Both the position numbers and the translations under genes were made by a program. DNA of 64,000 nucleotides from Symbiodinium natans (lineage: Eukaryota > Sar > Dinophyceae > Suessiales > Symbiodiniaceae), in NCBI GenBank assembly GCA_905221605.1, contig CAJNDS010001569.1, positions 663,451-727,450 on the forward strand. The letters are read 5' to 3'. This document shows positions 20,360 to 31,506 of the stretch, one piece after another (position 1 is the stretch's first letter; each line of letters starts with the position of its first letter). Below the pieces are notes generated by a model. That model searched no databases. It was not told the DNA's origin and saw nothing but the letters and a program-made list of their open reading frames with translations.

Positions 20360-23300
20360 CTCTCTACGATCCTTCACTCGAAAGCTATTGGTATATAGGC
20401 GATGACCCTCGCAACCCAAAGCTCCGATTGGGATCTGGGTAGGAAAACCCCGGCATGTGAGAGTCCATTCCTTCAGGATCTTCAATCTTCGGCTCATCAA
20501 ACCCTGAGCCCGAAGGTTTAGGGTTTAGGATTTAGGGTGTTTAGGGTTTAGGGTTTAGGGGGGGTTAGGGTTCGCGCATGGCTGGTGCGATTGGCGTGTC
20601 GCCGCTGCTGCGTCCAGCGCGAACCCTGGTACCGTCGTTGAAGATCTATGTCTATGAGCCACTGACTACAGAGAGAAGGGGTTTCGTTGGCCTTGTCAAC
20701 CCTAAACCCTAAACCCTAAACCCTAAACCCTAAACCCTAAACCCATTGGTGCTTCTGGGCTGCGTTTTTCAACCTGGGCTCAAAGACTCAACGAGCCAAA
20801 GGAGGGACCCTTATGAGGTTTTGCAAGCGCGTGCGTCGGATGTCGACGAAAAGGAACCCCAGTAGTACCCTTGTCCCCTTCTAAGGTAGTTAGACTCTCT
20901 TTCTCTTGTTTAACACAAAACAGCACACCCCCTTGCGGTATTCCTCTAGCCTATTGAGGTTAATTTCTGGGCAAGAGGGTGAATCCAGGAGATCAAGGCT
21001 CCGAGCATCATCACTGACAACTTTGGTGCCGAGAGAGAGCTCTCCTGGCTGAAAAAGAGGCACCTCTACTTCGAAACAGCGCTGGCGAAGCTCATGAGAA
21101 AGAGTCGTCAACGCGTACGGAATCCTGTTCATGCGGATTTCTTCTACGTGCCCATTGAGGGCGTGAACTGCGTTATGCCTGACCCGCTGAACCCTGACGA
21201 TGACCCGATGCAACTAGAGGCGTGCGAGGCTGCGGCCAAAGAAGTCGTTGCAAGCATGCGTGCGGTTGGGCCATATTGGGATGCATTAAGAGACAAGCAT
21301 CTTCTGCCATCCGAGTTCTGCTGGCACAAGGGAATGCTTCCAGATTTGTGGGACGCCGGCGCGGTGGAGTTGTGCCTATACGCGAATGCTGCAACCTTGA
21401 ACCGAAGTGTCTTCATCAATGTGCCTTGGTTCACACCGGACACGGAGTTTGACCCAACATTCTATCCTCCAAGCGAGCGGGAACTTTTAGCAAACTTCAT
21501 TGGGTCAGCATCGGTCAATTAACCCGGCGAGGACAACACCACCCACGATCAGTACCTAGGACCCAGAGTAAGCCCTTATTCCTTTTGTTTAGGCCTGAGT
21601 TCCCTTTAAAGGCATCTTTAAAACCAAAACGGGCGCCCTTTCTATTCCTAGGTTACTCTTGGGTCTAGGTACCTGCGCGCGGCGAACCTCATCCGCCGGA
21701 GGACCATCAAGGATATGCACCTCCATTGCGGATGGGAGTGTCACGTCGCGCTCCTGCATCGGTCGATGCTCTCAAAGGAGGCCGAAATCGAAGAGTACGT
21801 GAGGCTTGCGCGGCAGCTGATGGGCTTTTCCCGCACCTGGGTGTTCCTGACCATCTTTTTTTTGGCGTGTGTGTATGTGTGTGTGTGTGTTTGGGGATAC
21901 AAAGTTGCAAAGATGCTCAACAACGATTCCGAACATAAATGAGAATGAGGGAATTCGGTACATATCATCCCCTAAAAGATAGGCATATTATGCACATACA
22001 TATATGTATATGTGTCGGGATATAGGGTGCCAACTTCCCTACAAAATAGGAGCCCATTGGCAGAACCCTTCAAGGGACTAACGGAGGGACCCTTTATGAC
22101 TACTTAGGTATACAGGGACTATGTAGGGTATATATATATTTTTTTTTTAATAGGGGTTCTATTGGAAAAGAAGATTAAGGGTCCCTTCTAGGGGTCCCTC
22201 CTTGTACCCCTTAAACCCTCCTTGAGAAAGCTCAACTAGGCTTAATTATCCCTAAATAGCTAATCATGGGGGGTAGGGGGGTAGTATAGAGGGGGGTAGG
22301 AGGGGAACCCCTGAAAAAAACTCTAAACCTTAGATCAAGTTACTCCATGCGAACACTTTCCCGATGAAGGCATCTACGTAGGCTTGTTCTACATGGGGGT
22401 TTGTGGGAACCCTAAACCCTAAACCCTGAACCCTGAACCCTGAACCCATGATGATCAGAGGCTTCAACGTCCTCCCCCCGGGAGATGGCCTGGCACGAAG
22501 CACGCGGGAGCAGAGCATCGCCACCGGCAGCATCCCAGTGATCCTGGACTTCCCAAAAGGCATCGAGGTTATGCTTCAGATTTTCCTTTTTTGGGGGCTT
22601 CTAACCCTAAACCCTAAACTCTAAACCCAAACCCCAAGCCCCAAACCCCAAACCCCAAACCCCAAACCCCAAACCCTAAACCCTAAACCCTAAACCCTAA
22701 ACCCTAAACCCTAAACCCTAAACCCTACCCAGGCATGCCCTGGGCTCAAGAGTTTCCTTTCAGCGAGGCCTCTCGGAGTTAATGAGCTGAGCACCCTAGG
22801 TTCTTGGGAATCGCTGAGCCCCAAACTCTAAGACTCTAAGCAATAATATGTACATATTTATATTTATATTACACTTTTAAATTATGTATAGATGCATATG
22901 TAAATGTATATGAAAAATGTATGTATGTATATATATATATATATAGTATATGTCATCATGTATGAAAGGGTATTATATGTAGTATCATGCAAAATGTCAT
23001 AGATGTGTGGCATCACAGGTTCTGAACTGGTCCAACTTCAGCTTAAACTTCAGGCTGAACCCGGTGGAGGTTGCTGGCCGGAGGAGCTTCTGGCCACGTT
23101 TGGAGAGGCTTCTCAGGCACATGGTGGCCACCGGGCGGGCCGATGATATGAGTGGGGGTGTGATGGCCATTCAGAAGCGCTTCATGTATTCGGAGACAGG
23201 GGTGCTGAGGAACATTTTCGAGGTCCTGGCCCTTAGGGTACTGCGCGAGTGCGTGGCCCAAGGATGCCAAGGCGACTCCACGCGAATTAAGGCATCAGCC

Positions 23301-23414
23301 TGCGCGGCCTGCCTCAGGGGACTCAGACAGCGCAAGATAGCAGGCCAAAAGTTTGAGTTCTCTTGGCCTCCCCTTGAAATCTCGTGTGGGACGGGTTTAG
23401 CACAGTGCGTTTAA
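20360..23414 (+). CDS. Exostosin-like glycosyltransferase (GT47), split gene
   Basis: Plus-strand islands read in order as an exostosin-type protein. 20360-20438 (LYDPSLESYWYIGDDP, ending GG|GTAGGA) may be an upstream exon. 20569-20680 contains SLKIYVYEPLTTE, matching the N-terminal YVYD-type motif. About 20989-21522 contains HLYFETALAKL then RNPVHADFFYVP, the DPEEADxFFVP motif of the family. About 21670-21850 reads IKDMHLHCGWECHVALLHRS. About 22449-22580 contains VLPPGDGLARSTREQSIATG and SIPVILDFP, matching the PxGD...R...GxIPV block. 23019-23414 reads LNWSNFSLNFRLNP to a TGA-type end and fits the C-terminal region. GT47 enzymes transfer sugars in the Golgi. Introns hold telomeric tracts at 20698-20744, 22409-22448 and 22601-22730. 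The exact borders of exons 3 and 4 are uncertain. Confidence 0.7.
22265..22310 (+). repeat. G-rich tract inside the GT47 gene
   Basis: Repeated GGGGG(T/A)AG motifs, probably intronic. Confidence 0.6.
22601..22730 (+). repeat. Intronic CCCTAAA/CCCCAAA tract
   Basis: Degenerate at the left, four to five CCCCAAA units, then seven or more CCCTAAA units. It lies between the GxIPV-type island and the last exon of the GT47 gene. Confidence 0.93.
22850..22990. repeat. AT-rich microsatellite patch
   Basis: TATATTTATATT and (TA)n runs, 30-160 bp upstream of the 23019 acceptor. Probably intronic. Confidence 0.7.
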
Positions 23415-24036
23415 GCCGCTCGGGGGAAATCCTACATTAAGGTCCCGCTCCAGCTGGTATAGGGAGCCCCCGACACCCCCCCCTCCCAACCTCGAGCCCT
23501 ACATAAGCCCTAAGCAACCCCAGAGCCCGACATAAACCCGTTAACAAAACGAGACCGAAGCCCTAAGCCCTAAGCCCTAAACCCTAAACCCTAAACCCTG
23601 AACCCTGTTGGTTAATGCCACAAAGGCCACTCGGCCTCTGACGGCACAGCGGCCCTCCTCTCTTGGTGTCTTAACAGGACATCAATGAAACCTGCCCACG
23701 ATCAAGAGTTTAGGGTTGAGGGTGTAGGGTACACGGTTGTTTGGGTCAAAAAGGCGGTTTTGGGGAGGCTTGCGGAGTTGAACAGTTGGCTTCTAAAGAG
23801 CTCAGGGTTTTCGGATTTCTGGTTTGGTTGTTGGGGCTGTTTTGGCAGTTCAGGCGCATGGATTGCTAGGGGTACGGATGTAAAACGCCAAGCCGGCGGC
23901 CCTCTGGATGGTTTGTGCTTTTCCGTTGCTTCGGCATGTGGGGGTTGAAGAGAGTTGTATGGAGGAGTGGTTTTCAGAGGATTGAAGAGGCTGACATACT
24001 TGGAGGCCCTAAACCCTCAACCCTCACCCTCGCCTC

Positions 24037-24146
24037 ATGTTTCCTAGGTAGGATAAGGAGGGGGACCCTTCAGAGGGAACCCTGCTTAACTCTCTTCGGG
24101 CTCTCTTAAGCAGGGACCTTATTGAGAGGGTCTATCCCCTACATCT
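24037..24146. repeat. Family C dispersed repeat, copy 2
   Basis: Shares TCCTAGGTAGGA, GGGGGACCCTT and AGAGGGTCTATCCCC blocks with 2056-2155, in the same order. Confidence 0.65.
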
Positions 24147-24179
24147 ATCCTCAGGTGGAGAGTTCACATCTCTGAGCAT

Positions 24180-24180
<1 letters not shown>

Positions 24181-24215
<35 letters not shown>
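24181..24215 (+). repeat. 35-nt poly-G run
   Basis: A pure G run, then CGTGG. A sequencing or assembly length error is possible. Confidence 0.9.
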
Positions 24216-25244
24216 CGTGGGTCTTGCTGGAGTTGACTTGTAGGCCTCCCAGGAAGGGCATTAGACGCTTGTGCATATCGGGTTAAGAGTAACTTATTTG
24301 GGAAGATTCAGAGAGTTTTACGGGTCAACTTGGTTGCTTGAAAGATGATAGTTGTGCCTATGTCTGTGGTCATAAGCAGTTCCAACTGGTTATTCGACTC
24401 ATCTTCAGTACTTACAACCCTGCATACGAGACCCTAAGCCACAAACCCAGTCGGCGGAGAAACCCTAAACCCTAAACCCTAAACCCTAAACCTTAAACCT
24501 TAAACCTAAATTTAACCCTAAACGATTGGTGTTTCGCCTCTGAAGGCTCTAGGGTTCAGGTCTTAGGGGTCTAGAGACCTTGGAGCGCAAAACGTGCCAA
24601 GTAGTCTACCTACTTTCTTGTAGGTTACCCTAAGATTCCCATGAGGGTTTTTCAGAGGAAAACCCTACAAAAAAGTAGGTTTTGAGGTTTTGGAGGTCGA
24701 CCCGAAGCTGGGATGCCCTAATGGTACCCTGGTCTCGTTCTTGTTGGGTTTGAAGCCCGCAGAATGCAACCTAGCAAGTCCCGAACCCTAGTCCCTGCAC
24801 CCTGTAACTTTCTGAGCCCTAAGAGCAATCCAAGATCCTAAGCCCTAAACCCTGGACCTCTGTAAGTTGCTCTGAACCCACTATGCCCCGATTCATATCG
24901 TTCCCTAAACCCTAAACCCTAAACCCTAAACCCTGAACCCCCATAAGGCCAGAAAACTTCAGCTCCTGGTCTGACCTTTGTATGGCCTCCTCCGCTGACG
25001 GGCTCAAGGTCTTCTATCACCCCAAACTCCTCGGACGTTCAGGGCATGGCGTTTGTGTGCATAGAGACTCAAGGCTTAGGGTTTTGGGTTCAGGACTTAG
25101 GGTGACAAGGTTTAGATACATGGTCCACGCCAGTGGCAAGCGCAGCTCGCAACCCTGCACCTGCAGGGTTTAGGGTTTTGGGGCTTTGAGTTTAGGGTTT
25201 AGGGTTTAGGGTTTAGGGTTTAGGGTGTAGGGTGTAGGGTTAAG

Positions 25245-25385
25245 GGAACAGCGCCAGCGCGTGAGAGCCAAGTTTGGGGTCCTCTCGGCTTCTCGCCCAC
25301 CATGGCTACCGCGCGACGATCCTCGCGAGCACGTGGACTCGCAGCAGTTCTTCTTCTTTTCACTCCTCAAGATGTTTAATCTTGA
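25245..25385 (+). CDS. Candidate exon after telomeric repeat
   Basis: Follows TTAAG|GG at the end of a TTTAGGG tract and reads EQRQRVRAKFGVLSASRPPW then LPRDDPREHVDSQQFFFFSL. It ends near AGAT|GTTTAATC. The frame is well supported by codon pattern. No family recognised. Confidence 0.5.
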
Positions 25386-25623
25386 AACACATGTATTATT
25401 TGATTTATGCATGTGTTTTTTGTTGTTTGTTTGTTTTGTTGTAGTATATCTATCTATCTATCCATCCATCCATCCATCCATCTATCTTTACACACATGGG
25501 TAGATGGCATCCTTTTTTCTACTACTTGGAACAGATAATAAGGGACCTGATGCCCACATTTATTCATTGGGGTAGGGTCGGTCGTTGGTTTTGTTTCCGA
25601 CAACATGCTGTACCAAATTTGCA

Positions 25624-25790
25624 GGATTTGACCATCTAAATGTCGACAGAGCTTACTGCGCGGATGACACCCTCTTCACTACCACCTCGACCAAGAAGGC
25701 CAACAATCTGCCAAACCCTAAACCCTAAACCCTAAACCCTAAGCCCTAAGCCCTAAGCCCTAAACCCTAAACCCTAAACCGCAACAATTT
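25624..25790 (+). pseudogene. Reverse-transcriptase fragment interrupted by telomeric repeat
   Basis: The plus strand reads FDHLNVDRAYCADDTLFTTT followed by STKKANN. CADDTLF resembles the (Y/F)ADD catalytic motif of LINE-type reverse transcriptases, and the residues after it fit that family. The frame runs into CCCTAAA repeat at about 25713. CAACAAT occurs just before (25701-25707) and again just after (25782-25788) the tract, like a short target duplication. Only the catalytic-core fragment is visible, so the element is dead. Confidence 0.45.
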
Positions 25791-26349
25791 CCAGAGCGGC
25801 AGAAGGCTGAACTAGGGTGAAAAGCAGCAACCTCCAACACAAGCGAAAGATGGATGCAACGCGTAAACCCAACCACAAAAATGCAGCAGCAAAGCTTCAT
25901 TCCCTGGTGGAAGGTTTTCACCTGAAACCTTGAACCCTTTTAGGGTTTAGGGTTGAGGGTTCAATCCATATGATCCCACTCCCTCCGCTGGATCGGGGGT
26001 TTCTCAGTGAGGATTAGAAGAGGTCGCAGGCACAAAACGAGGCCTTGGATGCCAGCAGTGGAGCTAGGATAGTATGCTGTATAGCAGTGAAGTCCGGGAA
26101 AACTGCGATTTTTGTGAACAGCCCTAAACGCTAAATCCAGAATGTGGCAGCCAGAGCTTGAATGAAATCTCCTGCAAGCTTCTAGGCAGAACCTCGAAAC
26201 AAAAGTAGGCATTAGGATTGAGGGTTCGGAGTTTGGGGGCAAGCTCCAAGCTTACATCCAGGACCCCTGCAACTTGAAAGCCCTATGTCCCTTAACCCAG
26301 GTTTAGGGCTCAGGGCTCGGGGGTTAAAGGGCTTAAAAGGGCGTAAGGC

Positions 26350-26445
26350 TTAATAATTACTAACAACATTCCCTTATGGTCCCTTTGTACTTATACTATA
26401 ATAGCCCCCCAAAACCCTAATTCTAATTATTCAGGCTTCTATGTT
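26350..26445. mobile_element. Family E element (reverse orientation)
   Basis: TAATAATTACTAACAAC at the left and CCTAATTCTAATTATTC at the right, with CCCTTATGGTCCCTTTGTAC inside. Other copies: 53322-53418, 60408-60580, 62849-62945 and a fragment at 31258-31306. Full copies begin AGGGGCCTTAATAATTA and end TAATTATTTCGACCCCT. Confidence 0.65.
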
Positions 26446-26521
26446 CGGGCTTAAAGGACTTGAAGGGCTTAAAGGGTTTAAAAGGCTTGGAAAGCTTAGA
26501 GGGCTCAAAGGGCTCAAAGGG

Positions 26522-26605
26522 CCTAAACCCTAAACGCTAAACCCTAAACGCTAAACCCTAAACCCTAAACCCTAAACCCTAAACCCTAAACCCTAAACCC
26601 TAAAG
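26522..26605 (+). repeat. CCCTAAA telomeric tract
   Basis: About eleven units, some CGCTAAA. AAAGGGCC occurs at both edges (26516-26523 and 26602-26609), though part of that match comes from the repeat itself. Confidence 0.95.
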
Positions 26606-26606
26606 G

Positions 26607-27834
26607 GCCCGAGGGTGATCCTAGGCTTCGAGTTCAGCCCAGGCACCACGGCGGTGTCTGAAGCTTTCCGCACCACGAGGTGGGGAGTTTGGGGGGCGCG
26701 TTTGTGGGTTCTTGATGAGCTCATGAGTTGAGGGTTTAGGGTTTAGTAGGGTTTAGGGTTTAGGGTTTAGGGTTTAGGGCGCAGGCCCTGAACCCTAAAC
26801 CCTGAAAAAGGCTTCGAGAACGATTTCAATGCCAAGCCGCAGAGCAAAGTCTGGGAGCACAGCTCCCAGGGAGGGTTCAGGTCTCAGGAGGACAACGCTG
26901 GCATTGTGGGGCCTAAAGATCTTAAAGGGGTTTGTTTCAAGGGTTGAGGGCTTGTAAGGGTTTGAGGGGCTTTTAAGGGCTTTAGGGGTTTTTCAGAGTG
27001 ATGAGGGTTTGAGGGCCTAGGGTTGAGGGTTTGGGATTTAGGGATCGTAGCACACGGTGCTACGCGTAAAAGGGTTTTTGGATTTTGGGGATGAGGTCTC
27101 GATCCCAGGGACTCTCGGGTTTGTGGGGGGCTTGGAGCTTCGATGTTCCTTGATGCCGAAGGGTTCAAGAACTCGTGGTTCTTTCGCACCTCGCAAAGTT
27201 CAGTCATCAAAGCCCCAGGCCTGTATGCGCCCAATGTCCTTATAGCCGAAACCGTAAGCAACCTCTAACCCTGAATTCAGCAGAAGGATACTTCCTAGGT
27301 GCAGCTTAAAATATACCCCCCAAGCATCAAGACTCTAAGGCCTAAACCCCAAACTTCTCTGCCCTAGTCCCCGGACACAGGCTCCTAAGCCCTAGAATCC
27401 CTTTGCAGTTATTTTATAAACCGCCCAAAGCTTCTCATTATGGACGCAGATATTACAACTCGGGCCTTTATCCTAACAGTCCTGAAAAGGGGCAATAGTA
27501 CCCACGATTATATTCCCGACAAAGGACTTTCAGTACAAGGGGGAACATCCGTTTCTACAACCCTAAACCTGGGGCCCCTAAACCCTAAACCCTAAACCCT
27601 ACACCCTACACCCTAAACCCTAAACCCTAAACCCTAAACCCTAAACCCTAAACCCTAAACCCTAAACCCTAAACCCTAAACCCTAAACCCTAAACCCTAA
27701 ACCCTAAACCCTAACCACCATCTTCGGACTGCTTGGGCCGCAGGGCAGCGAGGAAGGTATCGACCTCTCATGCGCTGCGCGTCGGCAGCCAGTGTTCAGA
27801 GGTCATGGCTTTGGGCAGAGTTTGGAGACCATAG
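26607..27834 (+). CDS. Candidate split gene with telomeric introns
   Basis: Islands: 26607-26671, directly after CCCTAAAG, reading PRVILGFEFSPGTTAVSEAF; 26814-26925 reading NDFNAKPQSKVWEHSSQGG; about 27135-27253 reading SMFLDAEGFKNSWFFRTSQ and KAPGLYAPNVLIAET, ending at a canonical GTAAGC; and about 27719-27834 reading IFGLLGPQGSEEGIDLSC, ending ACCATAGG|GTTTAGGG. All are plus strand with strong codon bias. The first and last abut telomeric tracts. No family recognised, and the joins between islands were not all phase-checked. Confidence 0.5.
27474..27551. mobile_element. Family A element, partial
   Basis: CTAACAGTCCTGAAAAGGGG at the left and GACTTTCAGTACAAGGG with GGAACATCCG at the right. 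The left terminal block is missing. Confidence 0.6.
27573..27714 (+). repeat. Long CCCTAAA telomeric tract
   Basis: About twenty units, with two CCCTACA variants near the left end, running up to the island at 27719. Confidence 0.96.
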
Positions 27835-27839
27835 GGTTT

Positions 27840-28500
27840 AGGGTTTAGGGTTTTAGGGTTTAGGGTTCAATCCTGGGATTCTGTTGGAGGCGGCATGTAG
27901 GAACGCCCATCATCATACATGACTAGTTGCTGGAAGATAACCTTTATCACTCCCAGGTATCAATAATTGTTAGACATGTTTACTTATGGTCATGCTCATT
28001 GTTCGGTTCCCACTACGTAAGGTAAGATTGAAAATGCTTAGGATGCATATAGCGCACGTGTGCAGTGCAGCAACCTGGTGCGGCGTAATGTCACGCAATG
28101 TAAACGTACTGCATGGTGTAGTGCATGGATGGATGTCTAGACGTATGGAGGTGTGTAGATGTCTGTATGGGATATAGACGTATGTACGCTTATAGCCCGA
28201 GGCTCGAGACGCTTTGGCGCCCAGGCCTTGCGCATTAAGATCCCACGTTTTTTGGAGTCAGACAGGATGCCGCTTTGGAGCCTCCGCCCGAACCATACTA
28301 GACGATTTGTGAATCAGGTGCAATCATTGTAGCATCACACCTCAAGTTCAAAGGCATTGCACAGATCGTTTTGCACGCTGGTCTCTTTTTTTGTTGCCTC
28401 TGGTTGTGCTTCCTGCTTTGCCTGCCTCGTTCCTTTCTCGTCTGTTGCATGTTCATGCTCGAGACGCGCAGCCGTTTGGCACCGAGTTCCACTGAGTACA
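27840..28500. other. Gene-free stretch before the plastid-protein gene
   Basis: Short TTTAGGG repeats at the left, then unique sequence with many ATGGATGT-like words around 28100-28190. No convincing exon. The last 100 bp may be 5' untranslated or promoter sequence of the gene at 28523. Confidence 0.4.
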
Positions 28501-28522
28501 AGTGTTGACTTCCGTTCGCATC

Positions 28523-29164
28523 ATGTTTCGTTGCGTAGCATTGTCACTGCTTGCTGCGAGCTGCGCGATGCTTGCCTTTGTTGGCCCACTGCCGGCTCGC
28601 CAAGGCACAGCCCCGAGCACGGCCCTTCGAGCCAACCATGGCCGTGAGGCAGAGGGCCCCCAGGCGGAGGAGTTGGAGCAAGCCTCGCCCATGCGCTTTG
28701 GCAGTGCTTTGCTTGCGGTGCTTGCTGCGGTCGCGCTCACTGTGCTTCCGGTTGAAGAGGCAAAGGCTGCCCGATCCGGGGGACGCATTGGCGGCTCAGC
28801 AAGCTCTGCACGGCGTGCGCCTCCCCGCGCACCTCCTCGAGCACCAGCGGCTGCCAGCAGCAGCAACACCACTGTCATCAACAGAACCACGGTCGTCGCT
28901 CCGCCGCCTGTGATGGCTGCGCCATCAATTGGCTTTGGAATGGCCCCGGTGGTGGTTGCACCTCCTCCAACAGTGGGTGACGTCATCGTCGGGAGTGTCG
29001 TGGGTGGTGCCATCAACAATGCCATGTATGGAAACCGCGGGCCCAGCACGGCCGACCGCATGCTGGAGAACCAGCAGCGTCAGGATGAGCGACAAATAGA
29101 CAACCAGAAGAAAGAAATCGAGCAGCTCAAGGCTGAATTGAACTCCTTGAAGACTCAGAAGTGA
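28523..29164 (+). CDS. Plastid-targeted protein with SGGRIGG motif and C-terminal coiled coil
   Basis: The first ATG in frame (MFRCVALSLLAASCAMLAF) gives 213 residues. Residues 1-18 are a signal peptide, followed by FVGP (19-22), the kind of motif at the start of dinoflagellate plastid transit peptides. A Ser/Ala/Arg-containing transit region leads to a second hydrophobic stretch (about 60-77, SALLAVLAAVALTVLP) ending AKAA, consistent with thylakoid transfer or a membrane stop. The mature part begins SGGRIGGSASSARRAP, recalling the Ser/Gly N-terminus of DUF1517-type plastid proteins. It continues through Pro/Ala-rich sequence, a hydrophobic segment (VGDVIVGSVVGGAINNAM) and a Gln/Glu/Lys coiled coil (about 170-213). 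It is intronless and the stop is TGA. Function unknown; the DUF1517 link rests on the short motif only. Confidence 0.72.
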   Translation: MFRCVALSLLAASCAMLAFVGPLPARQGTAPSTALRANHGREAEGPQAEELEQASPMRFGSALLAVLAAVALTVLPVEEAKAARSGGRIGGSASSARRAPPRAPPRAPAAASSSNTTVINRTTVVAPPPVMAAPSIGFGMAPVVVAPPPTVGDVIVGSVVGGAINNAMYGNRGPSTADRMLENQQRQDERQIDNQKKEIEQLKAELNSLKTQK

Positions 29165-30585
29165 GTGAACAAAAGACGACATCGAACAGTACCGGCCATG
29201 TCGGCTGTAGGTTTTCCAGTCCGGGAATCTGACGTCTGCGGACGCTTGTGGTTCCCTTGCATTCTTTTCAGATGCGGCAGTCGCTCGCCGCCGCTGCACA
29301 TGGTGACCAGATTCTGTGATCGAGATTCACACACGTTCCTGCCCTAAGATGGCATTTTCAGGCGCACATACCAGTGGCGCATTCAGCCTGATAGCATGGA
29401 AAAGGCAGTGGCTTGGGCCGTCCTCCGCGTGAAACCTAAGGCCCGACTACATCCATAGAATCATGAAACCCTTTTCTCCTATGAGCCCCCAACAGTCCCC
29501 ACCCCCCACCCCACCCACCCGACAAACATAGTAATGAATAAAAATGGCTGGGCACAGCCCAGGCTCGGACGCAAGGAAGCTATGCCGGTGCCATCCCCGA
29601 GCCGGCGGAGTCTCTGCCGAGAATTTCAAGGTTATTTTGTGTTTGTTTTGTATGAGCTTGTGTAGGGTTTACGGCTAGGGTTTTCGTTGAAGGGTTTGCT
29701 CAAGGTATTTCAGCGGGTTGGGTTCTTCCGGCTAGGATTTGTTTTGCTTACTTCGGGTCGTTTTTCTTGGATTTTCTATTGTAGGAAGTCTAAACAGCAT
29801 CTGGGAGGGTTTAGGGTTTAGGGTTTAGGGTTTAGGGTTTAGGGTTTAGGGTGTCTGGTGGAGATCTGGTGGGAAATGTGCCCTGCAGGCTCCGCAGCCG
29901 TCGAATGCAAACATGGTTTTTTTGCCAGGCAGTGGCTGAGCACCTCAGGCACCTTAACAGACGCATATATGCATACATGCATGCATGCATACATACATAT
30001 GTATTATATATATATATATAGTGTTAATTGCACATATTTGATCCTGCTCGGTTCTTACGGGGCTCGAATGCTGCAATGAAGAAAACTGATCTTTGTCACG
30101 CTGCCAATTTGCTTGATTGACTCATTTGTCTCGTAGTTGCATGGTTTTTATGCACAAGGCCTTGGCCATGTCAAGATGTGGAAGGAAGCAAGACCGGAGC
30201 TTAAGTTGCCAATTTCTCTTATATTTGTGAGAACCCTCTTGTTTTCACAACGCTCGCCACCCCACCCCGCCCCCTCCTCCCCCCCCCTCCCCCTAATCCA
30301 CCGGCCTCGCTTGACAATGGTTGTGAGGAAAGGGGCGGCGCGGCATATGTCTCTGCACGTTTCCGTGCGTTTCTGTAGATGGGTTCGGTTCAGCCTATTG
30401 TGATGATCATCGCCATCCGACAGTTGCCGAGAAAGCTGCCTTGTTGGGCCGGCAGGAACTCTCTCCCACAGGTGCTAACCCTAAACCCTAAAGGGTTAGG
30501 GTTTAGGGTTTAGGGTGTAGGGTTTAGGGTTTAGGGTTTAGGGTTTAGGGTTTAGGGTGGCAGGTTAGGTCTCCAAACCGGGCTA
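29165..30585. other. Gene-poor stretch with telomeric tracts
   Basis: 3' flank of the plastid-protein gene, then unique sequence, a TTTAGGG tract at 29807-29850, an ATAC/TATATA patch at 29965-30020, and a C-rich patch near 30260-30300. A weak frame around 29880-29935 may be an exon remnant. Confidence 0.4.
30478..30558. repeat. Diverging telomeric repeats
   Basis: AACCCTAAACCCTAAAGGGTTAGGG and onwards: C-rich units switch to G-rich units. The polarity is (CCCTAAA)n(TTTAGGG)n, the reverse of a telomere-telomere fusion. Confidence 0.9.
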
Positions 30586-30596
30586 GGGATCCCGAG

Positions 30597-30996
30597 TCAG
30601 CGTGCGCTCCCTGAACACAGGCTGTGTGCACATCCACTCTTTGGTGCTGGTCAGGTTCCCTCACTCCAAGCACAATATGGGCATCTGCCAAAGCAGGTTT
30701 AGGGTTTAGGGTTTTGGGTTTTGGGTTTTGGGTTTAGGCCCTCAGCAGCCGACTTGGAGCCGAAAACGCCCTACACGCGCACAAAAGCGTGTACCAAAGA
30801 AGCGCATCACTTCCAAACAAGCACTTCCAAAGCCAAACCCGAAGCCCTACATCCAATTTTTGTGAATTATTAAATGAATCAGTTAAATATCCTAACCCGA
30901 GACGCGAAACACTCCCAGGAGCAGCGCGTCTTCAAGTGCTTCCACCACCTCACTCGACCCTGCAGCCCCTGGGCCATGATGCAGCTCGGGGACTGA
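30597..30996 (+). CDS. Candidate exons 30597-30696 and 30919-30996
   Basis: 30597-30696 reads SVRSLNTGCVHIHSLVLVRF then PHSKHNMGICQS and ends AAAGCAG|GTTTAGGG, so the proposed 5' splice site is the start of the telomeric tract. 30919-30996 follows ACTCCCAG, reads EQRVFKCFHHLTRPCSPWAM and ends QLGD then TGA. Good codon bias in both. No family recognised. Confidence 0.5.
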
Positions 30997-31403
30997 GGGT
31001 TAGGGATCAGGGGTTTCTTAGGGTTTAGGGTTTCGGGTTTCGGGTTCAGGGTTTTGTGTTTAAATAGGGTTTATAGGGTACGTGTAAGCCATGCTAAAAC
31101 AAGAGGGAGCCTTCATGTTCCCCAAGCACCACCCCCTCCCACCAAACCACCTGCCCCCCATCACCCTCTGCGTCAGCATGAGCTCTCAACGTGAAGGAAC
31201 TTTTCAATGCGGGTTGGGCTTGAGAAATTTCGCACTCAGAGTTTAGAGTTAATGTAGGGGTCGGAACAATTACGAATACTGATCCCTTATGGTTCCTTTG
31301 TAATTGGCGCGTGGGATTTTTCCGGTCCATGGAAAGATCCTGGCTGGGGTCGCTGGGGGGGGAGTGGGGTTGGCCACGTCAGGGGTCACTTGGGGGCGGG
31401 GGG

Positions 31404-31506
31404 GGGGGGGGCCAGGATGGGCAATTTGACCTTTGTCATCCACACAATCAACCCCTCTGAAGGGCCGTTTTAAGGGGTTATAGGGTATAATAGCCCATCC
31501 AGCTGG
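31404..31506. mobile_element. Family B element between G runs
   Basis: GGCCAGGATGGGCAATT at the left; TTAAGGGGTTATAGGG and TATAATAGCCCATCCAG at the right. It is flanked by runs of G (31393-31410 and 31507-31529). Confidence 0.7.

Noticed and set aside
30478-30558. Telomere-telomere fusion scar
   Set aside because: A fusion would read TTTAGGG then CCCTAAA; the order here is the reverse.
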